From: Microbotryomycetes sp. JL201
Lineage: Eukaryota > Basidiomycota > Microbotryomycetes
DNA: 64,000 nt
Reading direction: 5' to 3'
NCBI GenBank assembly: GCA_033819885.1
Contig: JAQYUZ010000025.1
Span: forward strand, 170,872 to 234,871
The position numbers and the translations under genes are program-made. Each line of letters opens with the position of its first letter. Position 1 is the first letter of the stretch. The notes under the pieces are model-generated. The model ran no database searches. It was given only the letters and a program-made list of their open reading frames with translations, and had not been told where the DNA came from. Positions 22,172 through 33,350 of the stretch are shown here, piece by piece.

Positions 22172-22346
22172 AGTACTTTGGGGTTCTATTCCATTCCCCC
22201 CTTTTTCTTTATGATAACAGAAAGACTTGTTGTAACGATCGCACCACGACGATGATTTTCCAGAAAGAACTAATTTGCATGTGAATGAATTGTTAAAGAG
22301 TAGATGCATGAGACAGAAGGGTGCTGCTGCTGGTTTCGCATCGACC

Positions 22347-23423
22347 ATGACTGCGCCAATCGTCCACCCCGAGGCACGCCCTCCGCACATTCACACACTG
22401 ATCAATGGCGTCGACAGGTACAATCCCTCGAGTGAGTATTCGCTCCTGTGTGGTTACTGCACGCGCGCGCGCGCCCCGTGAGCAGGACGAAACAGAAACT
22501 GAAAACACGCTCGTCAATCGTGCAGACTGCCACCTGTTGGAAGATTACCTGAGCGTTCAGATGAAGAACAACAGCTACGACCTCATGTCAAACCTGGCTC
22601 TGCTCAAGCTGTACCAATTCAACCCGGCGTTGCTGTCGCCGTCGAGCGTCTTGTCCGTTTTGTTCATCTCGTTGAGCCACGCGCCGTTCTCACCAGACTT
22701 TGCTCTCGCGTGGGCATTGCTGGGAGACTCGTTCGTCAACGGTGCAGACTTGCCCCCGCCTCAGCCGACTTCGGACGATGAGGACGACGACGAGGACGAG
22801 CGCGCGCGACAACCTCAACAACCCAACGGCGAACGAGAGACGGCTCAACATCTGCAACAACTCAGTCAACACTTGCACGCGAGGCAGTTCAAGGCGTTCT
22901 GGCAAGCACTCAGATCACCGCCTCAAAAAGCCACAGATCAACTCGCAGACTTGACGGCTTCAGCGAGCGGGTTCGAGTCAACACTCAGGAGCAACATTGC
23001 GAAAGAAGTCGAGCAGAGCTTCCGCAGCTTGTCGAGACAGACGCTCGCTTCTTTCCTCGGCGTTCAAGGTGAGCACTCGCGCTTGTTCAACGCCACACCC
23101 AACGCGTTTCCTTGCGACTCGGAGTGGCTGACACCGCGTGTTTCCTCGCTCTGCGCAGCCGACTCGAACGTGATTCAAGACCTTGCAACATCACAAAACT
23201 GGTCAATCGAAGCCGACCAAGTCAAGCTCGGCAAGAACGAGAGCAATGCGCCAACGTCTACCGTTACAAACGAAAAGATTACCATTGATCGTCAGTTCTT
23301 TTTTCAATTCCCTACTTGGTTCTGCATTTCGTCCCTTCTCCATTGCTGCATTCGACTGACTTGTTTCTTTCAACGTTTGCCGCTGCAGAACTGTCTCGCC
23401 TGCTCGGAAGGACGCAGGCTTGA
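22347..23423 (+). CDS. eIF3k: Translation initiation factor eIF3 subunit k
   Basis: Join 22347..22431, 22526..23068, 23159..23290 and 23389..23423 keeps frame and gives 264 aa. The N-terminus HPEARPPHIHTLINGVDRYN and LEDYLSVQMKNNSYDLMSN followed by LALLKLYQFNP are signatures of eIF3k. The HAM/winged-helix region follows, including FKAFWQALRS and SFRSLSRQTLASFLGV, and ends QLSRLLGRTQA. An acidic Asp/Glu insert with a Gln/Asn-rich stretch after ADLPPPQPTSDDEDD makes it slightly longer than animal eIF3k. eIF3k is a non-core subunit of the 43S initiation scaffold, absent from S. cerevisiae but present in many other fungi. It converges on RNR2. Confidence 0.93.
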
Positions 23424-23725
23424 GGAGTTATTTGAATGTTGAATGCAATGATGAAGCGCAAGCTGCGATGCATACGACATAATCGGATACATTGGTAGAG
23501 GGGAGAGTAAACAATTGAGAGAGGGGGGAGTAAACGCAATTGAGACAGCTACAAACAGCAAAGAACGACGATGCAAGCAAAACGACGAGTGAGACAGCAA
23601 ACGATCCGAGTTTGAACACGAATCGCGTACGAGCGAAGTTGTCAAATTGCGCGAAAAGCGCTCGAAAGAAATTCGAATGAGCCCGTCGACAATCCGCATA
23701 TCTATATAGTTAAGAGTAGGCAACT
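23424..23725. other. Convergent intergenic region between eIF3k and RNR2
   Basis: These 302 bases hold two 3' flanks and a small purine-rich repeat at 23497-23546. No gene is seen. Confidence 0.5.
23497..23546 (+). repeat. Two imperfect copies of a ~25-bp purine-rich unit
   Basis: The block GAGGGGAGAGTAAACAATTG is followed at once by GAGGGGGGAGTAAACGCAAT, so a unit of about 25 bp occurs twice with small differences. It lies in the shared 3' region of two converging genes. No function is indicated. Confidence 0.5.
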
Positions 23726-25357
23726 CTAAAAATCTTCGTCGAGCGAGAACCAGTGTGGTCGGTCAGGGCCAACATCAGGCGAAGCTTGGTGCGACGAAAC
23801 ACCTGCTTTCTCTGTGATGGCAACGAAAGAGAAACATCAGCACATATGAAGCACGAAATCCTGAAGAAAAGCTCACGGTATGCAGACACCCTATGCTCGA
23901 AAAAGTTGGCCTTTGTCTCCAGAGAAATGTTTTCCATGAACGGGAATGGGTTTGTGGCTTCAAACAGCTTCGGATTACCCAACTGGACGAGAAGTCTGTC
24001 GGCAACGAAATAGATGTACTGCGACATGAGATCGACATTCATGCCAATCAACGACACGGGCAGAGCCTCGCGCAGAAACTCTGTTTCGATCTCGACGGCT
24101 TCGCGAACAATCTGGGCAACCACGTGCGAGGGCGGACGGTGCCTCAGGTATGAAAACAACAGGCAAGCAAAGTCGGTGTGCAAGCCTTCATCCCTGGAGA
24201 TGAGCTCGTTTGAAAAGCACAGGCCCGGCATCAGTCCACGCTTCTTGAGCCAGAATATTGACGCAAAGGAGCCTGTTGAAAACCAGAGTCAGTGACATTC
24301 AAGGCAAGTAAGGGTGAACAATAGACTTTACCAGAGAAAAAGATGCCTTCGACACATGCGAATGCAACCAATCTGACGGCGAACGTGGATGCCACATCCT
24401 CGATCCACTTGAGCGCCCAGTCTGCTTTTTTCCTGATGCACGGTACTGTCGAAACATGCTTAGCCAACTCGAATGTGTGCGCTCTGCCGATGCGGCTGCT
24501 TACTCGTCTCGATCGCGTAAAACAAGTGCTCTCTTTCCCGCGTATCTCGCACATATGTGTCGATCAGAAGCGAATATACCTCTGCGTGTACGCATTCGAT
24601 CATACTTTGAAAAGCGTAAAAAGAGCGAGCTTCGGCACATTGGACTTCTGCGCTGAACCTCTCGACCAAGTTTTCGTTGACGATACCGTCCGATGCCGAG
24701 AAGAACGCGAGCACGTGAGAGATGAAGTACCTCTCGTCGTCAGTCAGGCGGTCGTTCCAGTCGCCGAGATCATTGCCCAAGTCGATCTCTTCGGCCGTCC
24801 AGAATGACGCTTGTGCCTTTTTGTAGAATGCCCAAATCTGTTCAGCGAAGGATTGCGGGATCAGTTTTGGGTACGGGCGGAGCTTGTACCTATGCAGTGT
24901 TGCCTGTCGCCACTGGCTCGGGTGGCGCCATGACGTACCTCGTGCCACGAGATAGGATAGAGTACGAATCGCTTGGCTGAGGGTCTGTGCCACGATGAAC
25001 GCGAGATGTTTCAATGTCAGCTCGTTCAAAGGGCGAATGATGGTGTCGATAGCGAGGAGAGCGCAGGCGCGCTCACCTCAAAAGCGGCTCCTCGTCTTGA
25101 TCCGACGCGCGCTGCTTGCCTTTACGATCAGGCGCGTCTGGCGCTTGAATGAGATCAAAGTCGAGGTGATTGCCGGCGTGCATCGGCCTCGGGTGGCGGT
25201 AGGGCGGCGAGTGGTTTGGCGGCGTCGGCGGCAGCGAAGGCCTGTGCGCGCCGAGCTGCTTGGAGCTGCTCGCGCTGCTCCGACGTCTGCCAGACTGCCT
25301 GAGCTTGTGGCCTGGTACGCCTTGCTCTGGCGTCGCCGGCGGAGTATGGACTAGCAT
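23726..25357 (-). CDS. RNR2: Ribonucleotide reductase small subunit (R2)
   Basis: The start at 25357 gives [19 protein letters not shown], a Pro/Arg-rich extension ending DEEPLLR, which matches the EEPLL block just before the R2 core. An intron then leads to [69 protein letters not shown] (E-x2-H iron ligands and radical-site region), [49 protein letters not shown] and [19 protein letters not shown]. The last exon ends [17 protein letters not shown] is the C-terminal tail that docks to the large subunit. R2 carries the diiron-tyrosyl radical for making dNTPs. It shares only 81 bp of upstream DNA with the divergent P-loop kinase gene. Confidence 0.96.
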
Positions 25358-25438
25358 TGTCGATGAGTCCGAAAGAGGGCCAAAGAGCTCGCAGCGACGG
25401 CGGCGGCTGCTGCTTTCCTCTGTCCCTTGAATTCACCC

Positions 25439-26492
25439 ATGAGCCAGCCGCAGCAATCGCAGCCAACTGCGATCGCGCTCGACAGTTTGCCGCACGAGCA
25501 AGTCCTACTCGTCTTGTGCGGCGTCGTCGGCTCGGGCAAGTCGACGCTCGCAAGCGCCATCGTCCGCAACCTGCCAGTGAGCACTCGCGCCAGGTTCAGC
25601 AAGCCTACGTTGTACCAAAACGAAATCTAATCCTGGCTCCCACGCAAATCAGAACTGGACTCGAGTTTGTCAAGACGACCTCGGTGACAGGCGTGCTTGC
25701 GAAGACATGGTCAGGCTTGGGCTAGCACAGGCAAGGTGTTTGCAGCATCAAGTTCAATTGCAGGCTCAGCTCAACATAGTCATTGCTGCAGGGCAAATCA
25801 GTCATCGTAGACAGACAGAATTTTGACCGTTCGCAGCGGCGGACGTGGCTCGAGGTGGCAAACGCGTTTCCGACGGTGAAGGTGGCCGCCATGGTCATGT
25901 CGACGTCTCCAGATGTATGTATAGTCCAATTGCGCCAGGTTTTGATCACACGCAGCTCAGCTGAAGGTCGGTCACGTGAGCACATCAGGAGTGTGCCGAC
26001 CGTCTTCGGTGGCGGCAGAACCACCCAACGGTCGACAATCCCAAGCTCGCGTTGCAGCTGCTTGACAGATTTCTCAGCTTGTGGCAAGAACCGCGCGTTG
26101 AAGAAGTGAGGACATTCGCGACTATCAGACACGATTAGCGTCGACTGACGCTTAGCCCTGAGCAGGGTTTTGATTGGCTCGTGTGGCTGCCACGGTTGCC
26201 TTCAATCGAAGGACTGACGCCTACGTACCTCGAGAACCTGATCGCCTCGGCTTTGCGCGCGCCACAGAATCCAGCGGCGCATTATCAGCGACAGGTTGCA
26301 GTGGGCGGTTTCCCGGCTCGATCCCATCAAACTCAGCCGCAACTACGTAACTTTGACCCTGCCTACTGCCGTCCTGTTTCTGAGATGCCTAGCACACGTC
26401 AAGATCGGCCTGTACCGTGGTCGATGCCAGCTGCTGCGTTCCCCCCTGCACAACACAAGCCGCCCACTGAAATTCCAAGGAAAAACCCTTAA
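25439..26492 (+). CDS. P-loop kinase related to the PNKP kinase domain
   Basis: The first ATG in frame is at 25439. Exon 1 has the Walker A motif LLVLCGVVGSGKSTLA. Inferred splices add NWTRVCQDDLGDRRACEDM, SLLQGKSVIVDRQNFDRSQR (the conserved DRxNxxxxxR block of PNKP-type kinases), FPTVKVAAMVMSTSPD, then ECADRLRWRQNHPTVDNPKL (lid-like Arg-rich segment) and QGFDWLVWLPRLPSIEGLTP. The last part is Pro/Gln-rich and ends at 26492. The pattern fits small fungal P-loop kinases related to the kinase half of polynucleotide kinase/phosphatase; I see no phosphatase or FHA domain. A role in DNA or RNA 5'-end phosphorylation is an inference, mildly supported by divergence from RNR2. It could phosphorylate another substrate. 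Confidence 0.65.
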
Positions 26493-27116
26493 TTCTGAAA
26501 AAAAAAAAAAACCCCGCTGTCGATGAGCGCTGTTTCATCCGGACACGGTGCCCCGCAGGGCGAGGAGCGCCGGACCGTAGTTGATTTTCTTGTTGTTCTC
26601 GGTTCTGACGTGCATGCGCAAAGTTGTTGTATCGCACACACGGGCACTGTTTATGTATGAAGGATGTCGCTATGGCCCATCCACGAAAGACAAGAAATGT
26701 ACGACAGCAGTGCAGCATAGCCCATTGTGCGTTTGAATGCACCGCCCGGCCGGTGCGGACGCCCGGTTCGTTGGGTCTGAAAATAACTTGACGTCCCGTA
26801 TGTTTTTGACGATCGTTGTTTCTTGGCTACTTTGATTCGTGTCGACGTGATTTGTGTGGCAGTCGAGACAGTAAAGCGCCGAACTCGGATCAGTTCTCGG
26901 CTGCGAGCGTGCGAGGAGGTGACGCGCACCGCACACGCGCGCGCTGTGCTTGTCGATCCAGCACATTTTAGCTCCTCCGCGCACGACTCGACTTGACCAG
27001 AGTGACAGAGCACCACCAGCGGCAATAGCTTAACCACAAACACTTGCTGTACCGGCTGCCTACCTGCGTGCTTTCGTGTGTGGTGCACAGTGCGCTTAGC
27101 GCGCAAAGCCGACGTC
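26493..27116. other. Intergenic region upstream of the GT62 gene
   Basis: These 624 bases lie between two plus-strand genes. An A14 run is near 26499 just after the upstream stop codon. A 155-codon minus-strand frame at 26651-27118 shows no family signature and I do not call it. No RNA gene seen. Confidence 0.5.
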
Positions 27117-28802
27117 ATGTTTTGTTCGCCCAGTCACGACAAGCCGGCATACGTGCCACTCGCCAAGGAGGATCCGCAGTCGCACTTGTATACACCTTCA
27201 GCTCCATCACAGCCGGGCGGCGTGCAGCTGCACGACGTGGACGGCCCCGCATGGACTCAAGCGCACCGCCGCCGCCGAATCCAACTCGTCCTCGCCGGCG
27301 CCGTTACTCTGCTCGCGCTCATCGTCTTTGCCGCCTTTGGCGTCTACTTTGTCGTCGCGTCTAGCCTCGGCAAGATTCAGTCGCTGCCATCCTACTCTGC
27401 TGCACAACTGCGCGATGCCGGGTGGCTCAGGCCGGCGCTTGTGCTCGATCAGCCGTTCCACTCATCACCAGACACTGAACCACTCGGCAAACTGTCTGTC
27501 TTTGACTGGACTTCGACCCGGTCCTCGACTCTGACTGTCGACAATGCCAGCGTACGCCACAGCGGCGCGCACGAGCCCCTCGTGCCAACGTCCGCTTTGC
27601 ACCTCCTCATTCTCACGCCGCTGTGCAATTCCGCACAGCAACTAGACATGTTGTTTCGCAACATAGACAGCTTAACACACCCAAAGGCAAACACGTCAAT
27701 CGGATTTCTCGTGTCCGACACGCACGATGACACGGGTGCACGGCTGCGACAGTTTACGGACGAGCGACTCAGCTCGTACCGCGAAATCACGTTGCTCGAA
27801 AAAGATTTCAACCTCGACCTACCGTCCGGCAGCGCCAGACACAGATTGTGGGCCCAAGGGCAACGCAGGTCCATTATGGCAAAGGCCAGAACAACGCTCC
27901 TGATGTCGACTCTGAGGCCAGACGTCGACTGGGTCTTGTGGCTAGACGTGGATGTTGCAGAAATGTCGCCGAGCTTGTTCGAAGACCTGATGTTGTACGG
28001 CAGCGCTGGAGTGACGACAGAAGCGCCCAGCCACGAGGTTGCAAGACCTAGATCAGAATGGGCGGATGTCATCACGCCAAACGTATTTGTCGTAAAGAAC
28101 AGCGGTTTCGTGCAAGGATACGACCTCAACAAGTGAGTATAAGTATAACTGGTGTTTCGACAATCGCTGATCGCACACTCGCTTTCTTAGCTGGGCAGAA
28201 ACGGCCGCGAGTCGCGCCGCCACGGCAAAAATGTCGCCCAACAAGCTTTTAATTGAAGGAAACCGTTGTAAGAATCTCTGACATTGCTCAGTCGCGTTTA
28301 TGAAGGCTAATCGTGCTCGTTAGTCTTAGCCACAGGTCGATTGCACCTTGTCGAGCAGCGCGTCACGCCAAACGTGACATTACCTTCGCTTACGGCCTCG
28401 GCGTTCGAGTCCTTGCGACCTGTAGGCTGGGAGGAGAGTGACTTGTATGACAGACGGTCTACAGCATTCGTCGGCAGGCGCGTAGAACTCGATGCCGTCG
28501 GCGGAGTTGCGACCCTCGTCCGAGCGGAAACTCATCGGTGCGTTGTAGGCCAGTAGTGCGCGCTGCAGTCGGACTGACCTGTTCCCTTGCGATCCGACAG
28601 ACTGGGCGCCGTGTTCCCAAGCTGGATCGAGGGACACGAGCTCGAAACCGAAGGATTCGGCGGTGAGTTTTTCGTTGTCGTCAGTGTGCGGATTGGAAAG
28701 CTGACCTTTGCCGATGCGTATTTAGTATTAGCAAAGAAGGTTGGCGCACGCATTGTCGGATTGCCAAACTACGTTGTCGTGCATGGTCAGCCATTCTCAT
28801 AG
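27117..28802 (+). CDS. GT62 (Mnn9/Anp1/Van1 family) alpha-mannosyltransferase
   Basis: The start is MFCSPSHDKPAYVPLAKED at 27117. A cytosolic tail of about 60 residues is followed by one membrane segment (LVLAGAVTLLALIVFAAFGV), the type II topology of Golgi glycosyltransferases. The GT62 domain shows LHLLILTPLCNSAQQLDM, SIGFLVSDTHDDTG, RRSIMAKARTTLLMSTLRP, DWVLWLDVDVAEMSP (DxD metal site), WADVITPNVFV and GYDLNNWAETAAS. Spliced exons supply STGRLHLVEQR, RRVELDAVGGVATLVRAE, GAVFPSWIEGHELETEGFG and ARIVGLPNYVVVHG. The stop is TAG at 28800-28802. The family builds the mannan backbone on N-glycans in the cis-Golgi. It looks like a divergent paralogue, so I do not choose between Mnn9, Anp1 and Van1. 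Confidence 0.88.
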
Positions 28803-29275
28803 CGTGATCATTTCTCGAGCGAAAGCTGATTCATTTTGTTTTACTAGCAAATCGTTGAATGTTCACTAATCTATATCGCACAACTTAATTCCACTTTACG
28901 CGAGCATACACGAACAGCTCCTTCTCGGAGCTGTAGCATCTACTCTTTCTTTTTTCCTTTGGAGTTATTGTTGTAAAAAGGTCAATGGATCATAAATTTG
29001 AACGAGCTGTACAATTCGACTGCTTCCGACCCGACGAAAGGGTCTTGAGACGTTCTGAAGCAGCAATGAACATGAGACAGTGCGGATCACGCCATTGAGT
29101 GCAGCAGGCAGTCTGGCCGGATCAGGCGCTTGGGTCATCTCAGTACCCGTACCAACATACGCTGCCCATTTAGTGCCGCGTCAAGGTGCCATATGCAGCA
29201 TCGTACAATTACATCACGATTGTGCAAGTGGACGTAGTGTAACTGCAGAGGTCACTCGAAGCGCTGCCTGCGAGC
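28803..29275. other. Convergent intergenic region between GT62 and SSADH
   Basis: The 473 bases between two converging stop codons are AT-richer than the genes (for example 28830-28985) and hold no supported feature. The 73-codon frame at 29080-29301 overlaps the SSADH end and has no signature. Confidence 0.5.
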
Positions 29276-31443
29276 CTAAACAGCTTGCGCGACGAGCTTG
29301 ATGTTCTGATACTCTGCCATGCCGTATTTCGAGCCTTCGCGGCCGCTTCCGGACTCTCCGATGCCTCCAAATGGCGCGCAAGCTTGTGAGATCAAGCCAG
29401 TGTTTGCGCCGACCATACCGACCTCGAGCGCAAGAGCGACGCGGTTCAGCCTCGAAGCGTTTTCGGTGAAGAAATAGCCAGCGAGGCCGACGTCCGGCTC
29501 ATTGGCACGTGCGATTACCTCTTCTTCCGTCTTGAACCGGTACAATGCTGCAACGGGGCCTGCATCACAAGTGATGAGAAAGGTACGGCGAAACGCTATC
29601 CGCGTTCGAATACGTACCGAACGTCTCGTCCTCGTCAATAGCACAATGCTGGACTTCTCCGAGAACAGTTGGCTGCGCTCACAGCTGTGAATCAGACTCG
29701 ATTCATGAATCAGAATTGATGGCCTACGGGCGCACCTGGTAAAAGTAGCCAGGCGCGTCCATCTTTGCGCCACCAAGCAACACGCTCGCTCCTTTGCTCT
29801 TTGCGTCTTGCACGTGCTGGTCAACCTTGTCCTGCGCCGCCTTGTGAATGACAGGCCCATGTGTGACGCCTTCTTCTGCTCCGGGGCCGACTTCGAACTT
29901 TTTAACAGCTTCAACCAATTTGGCGGCAAATTCGTCATAGATTCCGTCCTGAACGAAAATCCTATTGGCACAGACACAAGTCTGTCCGGATAGACGAAAC
30001 TTGCAAGCGATGGCGCCGGCGACGGCTTTATCGACATTGGCATCGTCAAACACGATGAAGGGCGCGTTACCGCCCAGTTCCATGCTCAGTTTTTTGAGTG
30101 TGCTGCTTGATTGAGACATGAGTATCTTGCCAACGCGCGTCGAGCCGGTGAAGGAAACCTTTTTGACCGTTGGGGACTCGCACAACGCCTTTCCGACGTC
30201 TGCGACGTGACTCTCCGTAACGATGCAATTCACAACTCCCTTTGGAAAGCCTGCCCTCTCAGCAAGCTCGACTATAGCCAAGACAGAGTATGGCGTCTCT
30301 GCTGGTGCTTTCATGACGACGGTGCAGCCGGCAGCGAGAGCGGCTCCGACCTTTCGCGTGACCCTGTTAACGTGATGTAAGCAAACGAGTCGATATCCGT
30401 AGGCCCGCAAAGCTCACATGGCATTGGGAAAATTCCAAGGGGTGACTGGGAGAAACACTTGCATCAGCCAAGATGCCGAGCGAGGCCTAGTGCGACTGAC
30501 TGATTCCGCATACGCCCACAGGTTGCTTGTAGACTCGGTTTTCCAGACCAGGCACTGACGCAGGGATTATGTCGCCGTAGCTGCGGACTGCCTCCCCCGC
30601 AAACCACCTGCAGAGGGCGCTGTCAGCCTCGTGCCTTCAAGAGACCGGTGTGGCGACAGAGTCTTACTCGATGAAGCTCGCTGGACAGACAAACAGCCGC
30701 AACAGTGTCAGAAGCATTATCGTCAGATAAGCGAGTAGCACACTTGCCTCCATAGGTGACTTCGCCTCGGGCGTCCGTTAGAGCTTTGCCGTTCTCGGCC
30801 GTGATGATTTGCGCCAAGTCTTCGGCATTATCCTTCATGAGCCTGGGCCAACAATGGTCAGACTCTGATCAGTTCCACTGGATCTTCGTTTACACACTGG
30901 AACAGCTTGTTGAGCATAGCCGCACGCTCGTATTCCGATGTGCGCTTCCACGACCCAAAGGCCGTGTGAGCATGCTCGATGGCCTCCTTCGTGTCTTTGA
31001 CAGTCATGTTGGGCAGTCTGCCGATCTCTTGCCCTGTACCAGGGTCTGTGCCAGCGTCGAGCGTCAGCCCTCAAGTTGATGGCACGTGACCTGCAACCAG
31101 ATACGGACTGTACACCGTGAACTCGTCGTTCGCGGAGCCTGCGGTCCATTGTCCGTTGATGTAGCCGCCTTTGGTCTTGAACAAGGACGAGTCGTTGAGC
31201 TGCACGATGCGATGCCCGTCAGCGCGGGCATTTGCGCGTCGATAATTCCCGGAACCGAAACAGCCCTAGCTGTACCTTGAGCGGAGCAGCAGCTGAGAAG
31301 ATGTACAATTCAGAATGAAGCGACAAAGACACCGAGTTGCAGAGCGGCAGGCGCTCACCGGTTGCGAGGCAGCGTTGCGTCGTTGGCAACAGCCGCTTCA
31401 GCCCCAAACTACCATGACACATGCTTCCTCGTAGCACTTGCAT
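29276..31443 (-). CDS. UGA2: Succinate-semialdehyde dehydrogenase (ALDH5 type)
   Basis: The start at 31443 gives MQVLRGSMCHGSLGLKRLLP, which resembles a mitochondrial presequence. Exons continue with LNDSSLFKTKGGYINGQWTA, DAGTDPGTGQEIGRLPNMTV, EIITAENGKAL-like DLAQIITAENGKALTDARG, FIEWFAGEAVRSYGD, VTPWNFP, RKVGAALAAGCTVVMKAPAE, KVSFTGSTRVGKIL, KLSMELGGNAPFIVFDDANV (catalytic Glu), RLSGQTCVCANRIFVQDG (catalytic Cys), ETFGPVAALYRF, GLAGYFFTENASR and ACAPFGGIGESGSGREGSKY. The GQTCVC context and the C-terminal PFGGIGESG block are typical of SSADH. It oxidises succinate semialdehyde to succinate at the end of the GABA shunt. Confidence in the ALDH5 class is high; the first-exon boundary is less sure. 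Confidence 0.9.
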
Positions 31444-31648
31444 CCTTGTGATGACGTTCGGCGGTTGTGGCGCAACGCATACAAACGAGGTCGCGCAAAC
31501 TCGCGATCAGCCTCAAGGTGGTGCGCCACAGCTCGGTCGAGTTCGAATTCGAGTTCATGCGAAACAAATGACACAGCGTGTATCCTTCCATTTGACCGTT
31601 GTTCTGTGCGCCTTAAATTACTGATGACTACAGCAATTTATTTCAATC

Positions 31649-33256
31649 TCATAGTTCGGAACTCTCGTTGCTATCCAATTCCTGTATCTTGGCGCTACAG
31701 TCGCGGCCTTCTCCGGATTCCGCTACTCTAATGACCTGAGTTTGTTGATTGGCGTCATTCAGATCGGCGTTGCGAGCCGCCGCCGTTAGTGCCAGCTCCA
31801 TCGTCAATTGTTCAAGGCTGTTCGCTGATGGCGACCCAGCTCGACAACGTCCGACGAGGCCTGAATAAAACGAAGCCTTACGAGAAGCAGCGCATACGGC
31901 CGACCGTTTCAACCGAGGTGATGCTTTGAGCCCTCTTGCAGTACCCTCTTGGTGAAGTAAGCGTTGCAAGTCTGACAAGGAGGCGAGACTCCGACTGAGA
32001 CAGCATACGTGGTCGCTCTTAGTCACAACAGTGACTTTGTCAGGTTGAAGAAGGTATGCAGCATCCTCAATGACGGTTGAAAGTGAAGACCCGGCGAACG
32101 TCTGCGAACGGGCTAGAGTGAGCATTGGAGAGGAGATCATCGTGTTCCCACCAGCTGACATTTGTTGGCGCGCGTGACGCAACATATTCGACAGCTTGCT
32201 CCACCGAGTCTAGTTTCAGCGTCGAATGTTCAAACAAGAAGGGAACGCAATCCGCTAGTAAGTGGATGGTTGCGACCATGTCTTCGGCCGAGTCGGAAGA
32301 CCGTTCAAATGACTTGACGCCACTAGTACGGATTGCGAAGGCATATGCGATCCTGAGAGAAGAGATCAATTTAGTCCAGGTCGAGGTTTGGCCGAGTCTT
32401 GGATGAAGACAAGCTCACACGAGGGCCGTCAGATTGTACCTGAGATCGATCAGGTGTCGTTCGTTTTCCTGAGATGCACCCGATGTGGTGAATGCGTCTT
32501 TGAGCAATGTTGGGCGCGCAGATGAGTGGCGCGAGTCGAAGCCGTCTGTGTCTGCAGAGGTTGTTTCTGGCACGTCCAATTGCTCGACTTCCCACCACGG
32601 TAGTTCTGGAGCGACTTCGGCGGCAATGAGCTTTTCGGCACTCGCTGTCGATGCAACAGAAGCGTGGAACGCTGCCTGGTCCTCTGGCGAGAGCAACTGA
32701 AGCAGTTCCTGCGGCGACATGGCGTCTATGCATTGGGATCGATATTCAAGTGCATTTTGCCACGACTTGTCAGTTGTCGGTGCCAAGATGAGAGTCTGCA
32801 TGGGACTGACCAAGGTCGACGTCTTTGAACTTGCTGGCGAGCTCGTCGTAGCCGCCGCGTGTGTTGTCCAGCTCGTCCTGGTCAAGACTGTCACTCTCAA
32901 ATCTTGTGAGCATATCGAGCATGGCCTGTTTCTGCTGCTGCGTCTGTCCTGGTGCGGCTGCAATGTCGTTGACGAGGCTCGAGCGGTCAAATGACTCGGC
33001 GCACTCGGCGTGTTCGGGCGAGCGGTAGCACTGCAGCGAGCAGTAGTGCAAGTTGCACTTTGGACAAGTGTACCGGCTGACTTGAGTGTTGCACCTGCCG
33101 CGGCCCCGTGTGTCAGCACGGTATTTCGCTCATGACCTTGGATCGCCCGGAAAGGCGAACTGACATGCCACAAACGTCTTGTTGATTGAACGAGATGGGC
33201 GTCTTGCGTCGTGCTCGAGACGACTGCTTTGGACCGAACCTCAGGACGCCGTGCAT
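31649..33256 (-). CDS. ZNHIT2: HIT-type zinc-finger protein, ZNHIT2-like
   Basis: The start ATG at 33256 gives MHGVLRFGPKQSSRARR. An intron joining AT|G rebuilds the zf-HIT domain: VCGMCNTQVSRYTCPKCN, then YCSLQCYRSPEHAECAESF, with the full set of Cys/His ligands. A conserved central region has ELLQLLSPEDQAAFHASV and ELPWWEVEQL; the PWW block is characteristic of ZNHIT2. The C-terminal half is helical and ends at 31649. ZNHIT2 works with the R2TP/HSP90 chaperone in assembling U5 snRNP and other complexes. The gene is divergent from PIF1 with 94 bp between starts. Confidence 0.85.
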
Positions 33257-33350
33257 CGATTATGTCAAGGCGTAAAGGAAAGCCCGCGCCCTCGCGCACG
33301 CGCGCGCAGCTTTCGGCGCTTCTTTGCCTCTACTTTACGACCCCATAAAC

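Noticed and set aside
26651-27118. 155-codon minus-strand frame upstream of GT62
   Set aside because: It is Arg/Ser/His-rich, lacks any motif and overlaps the likely promoter and start of GT62.
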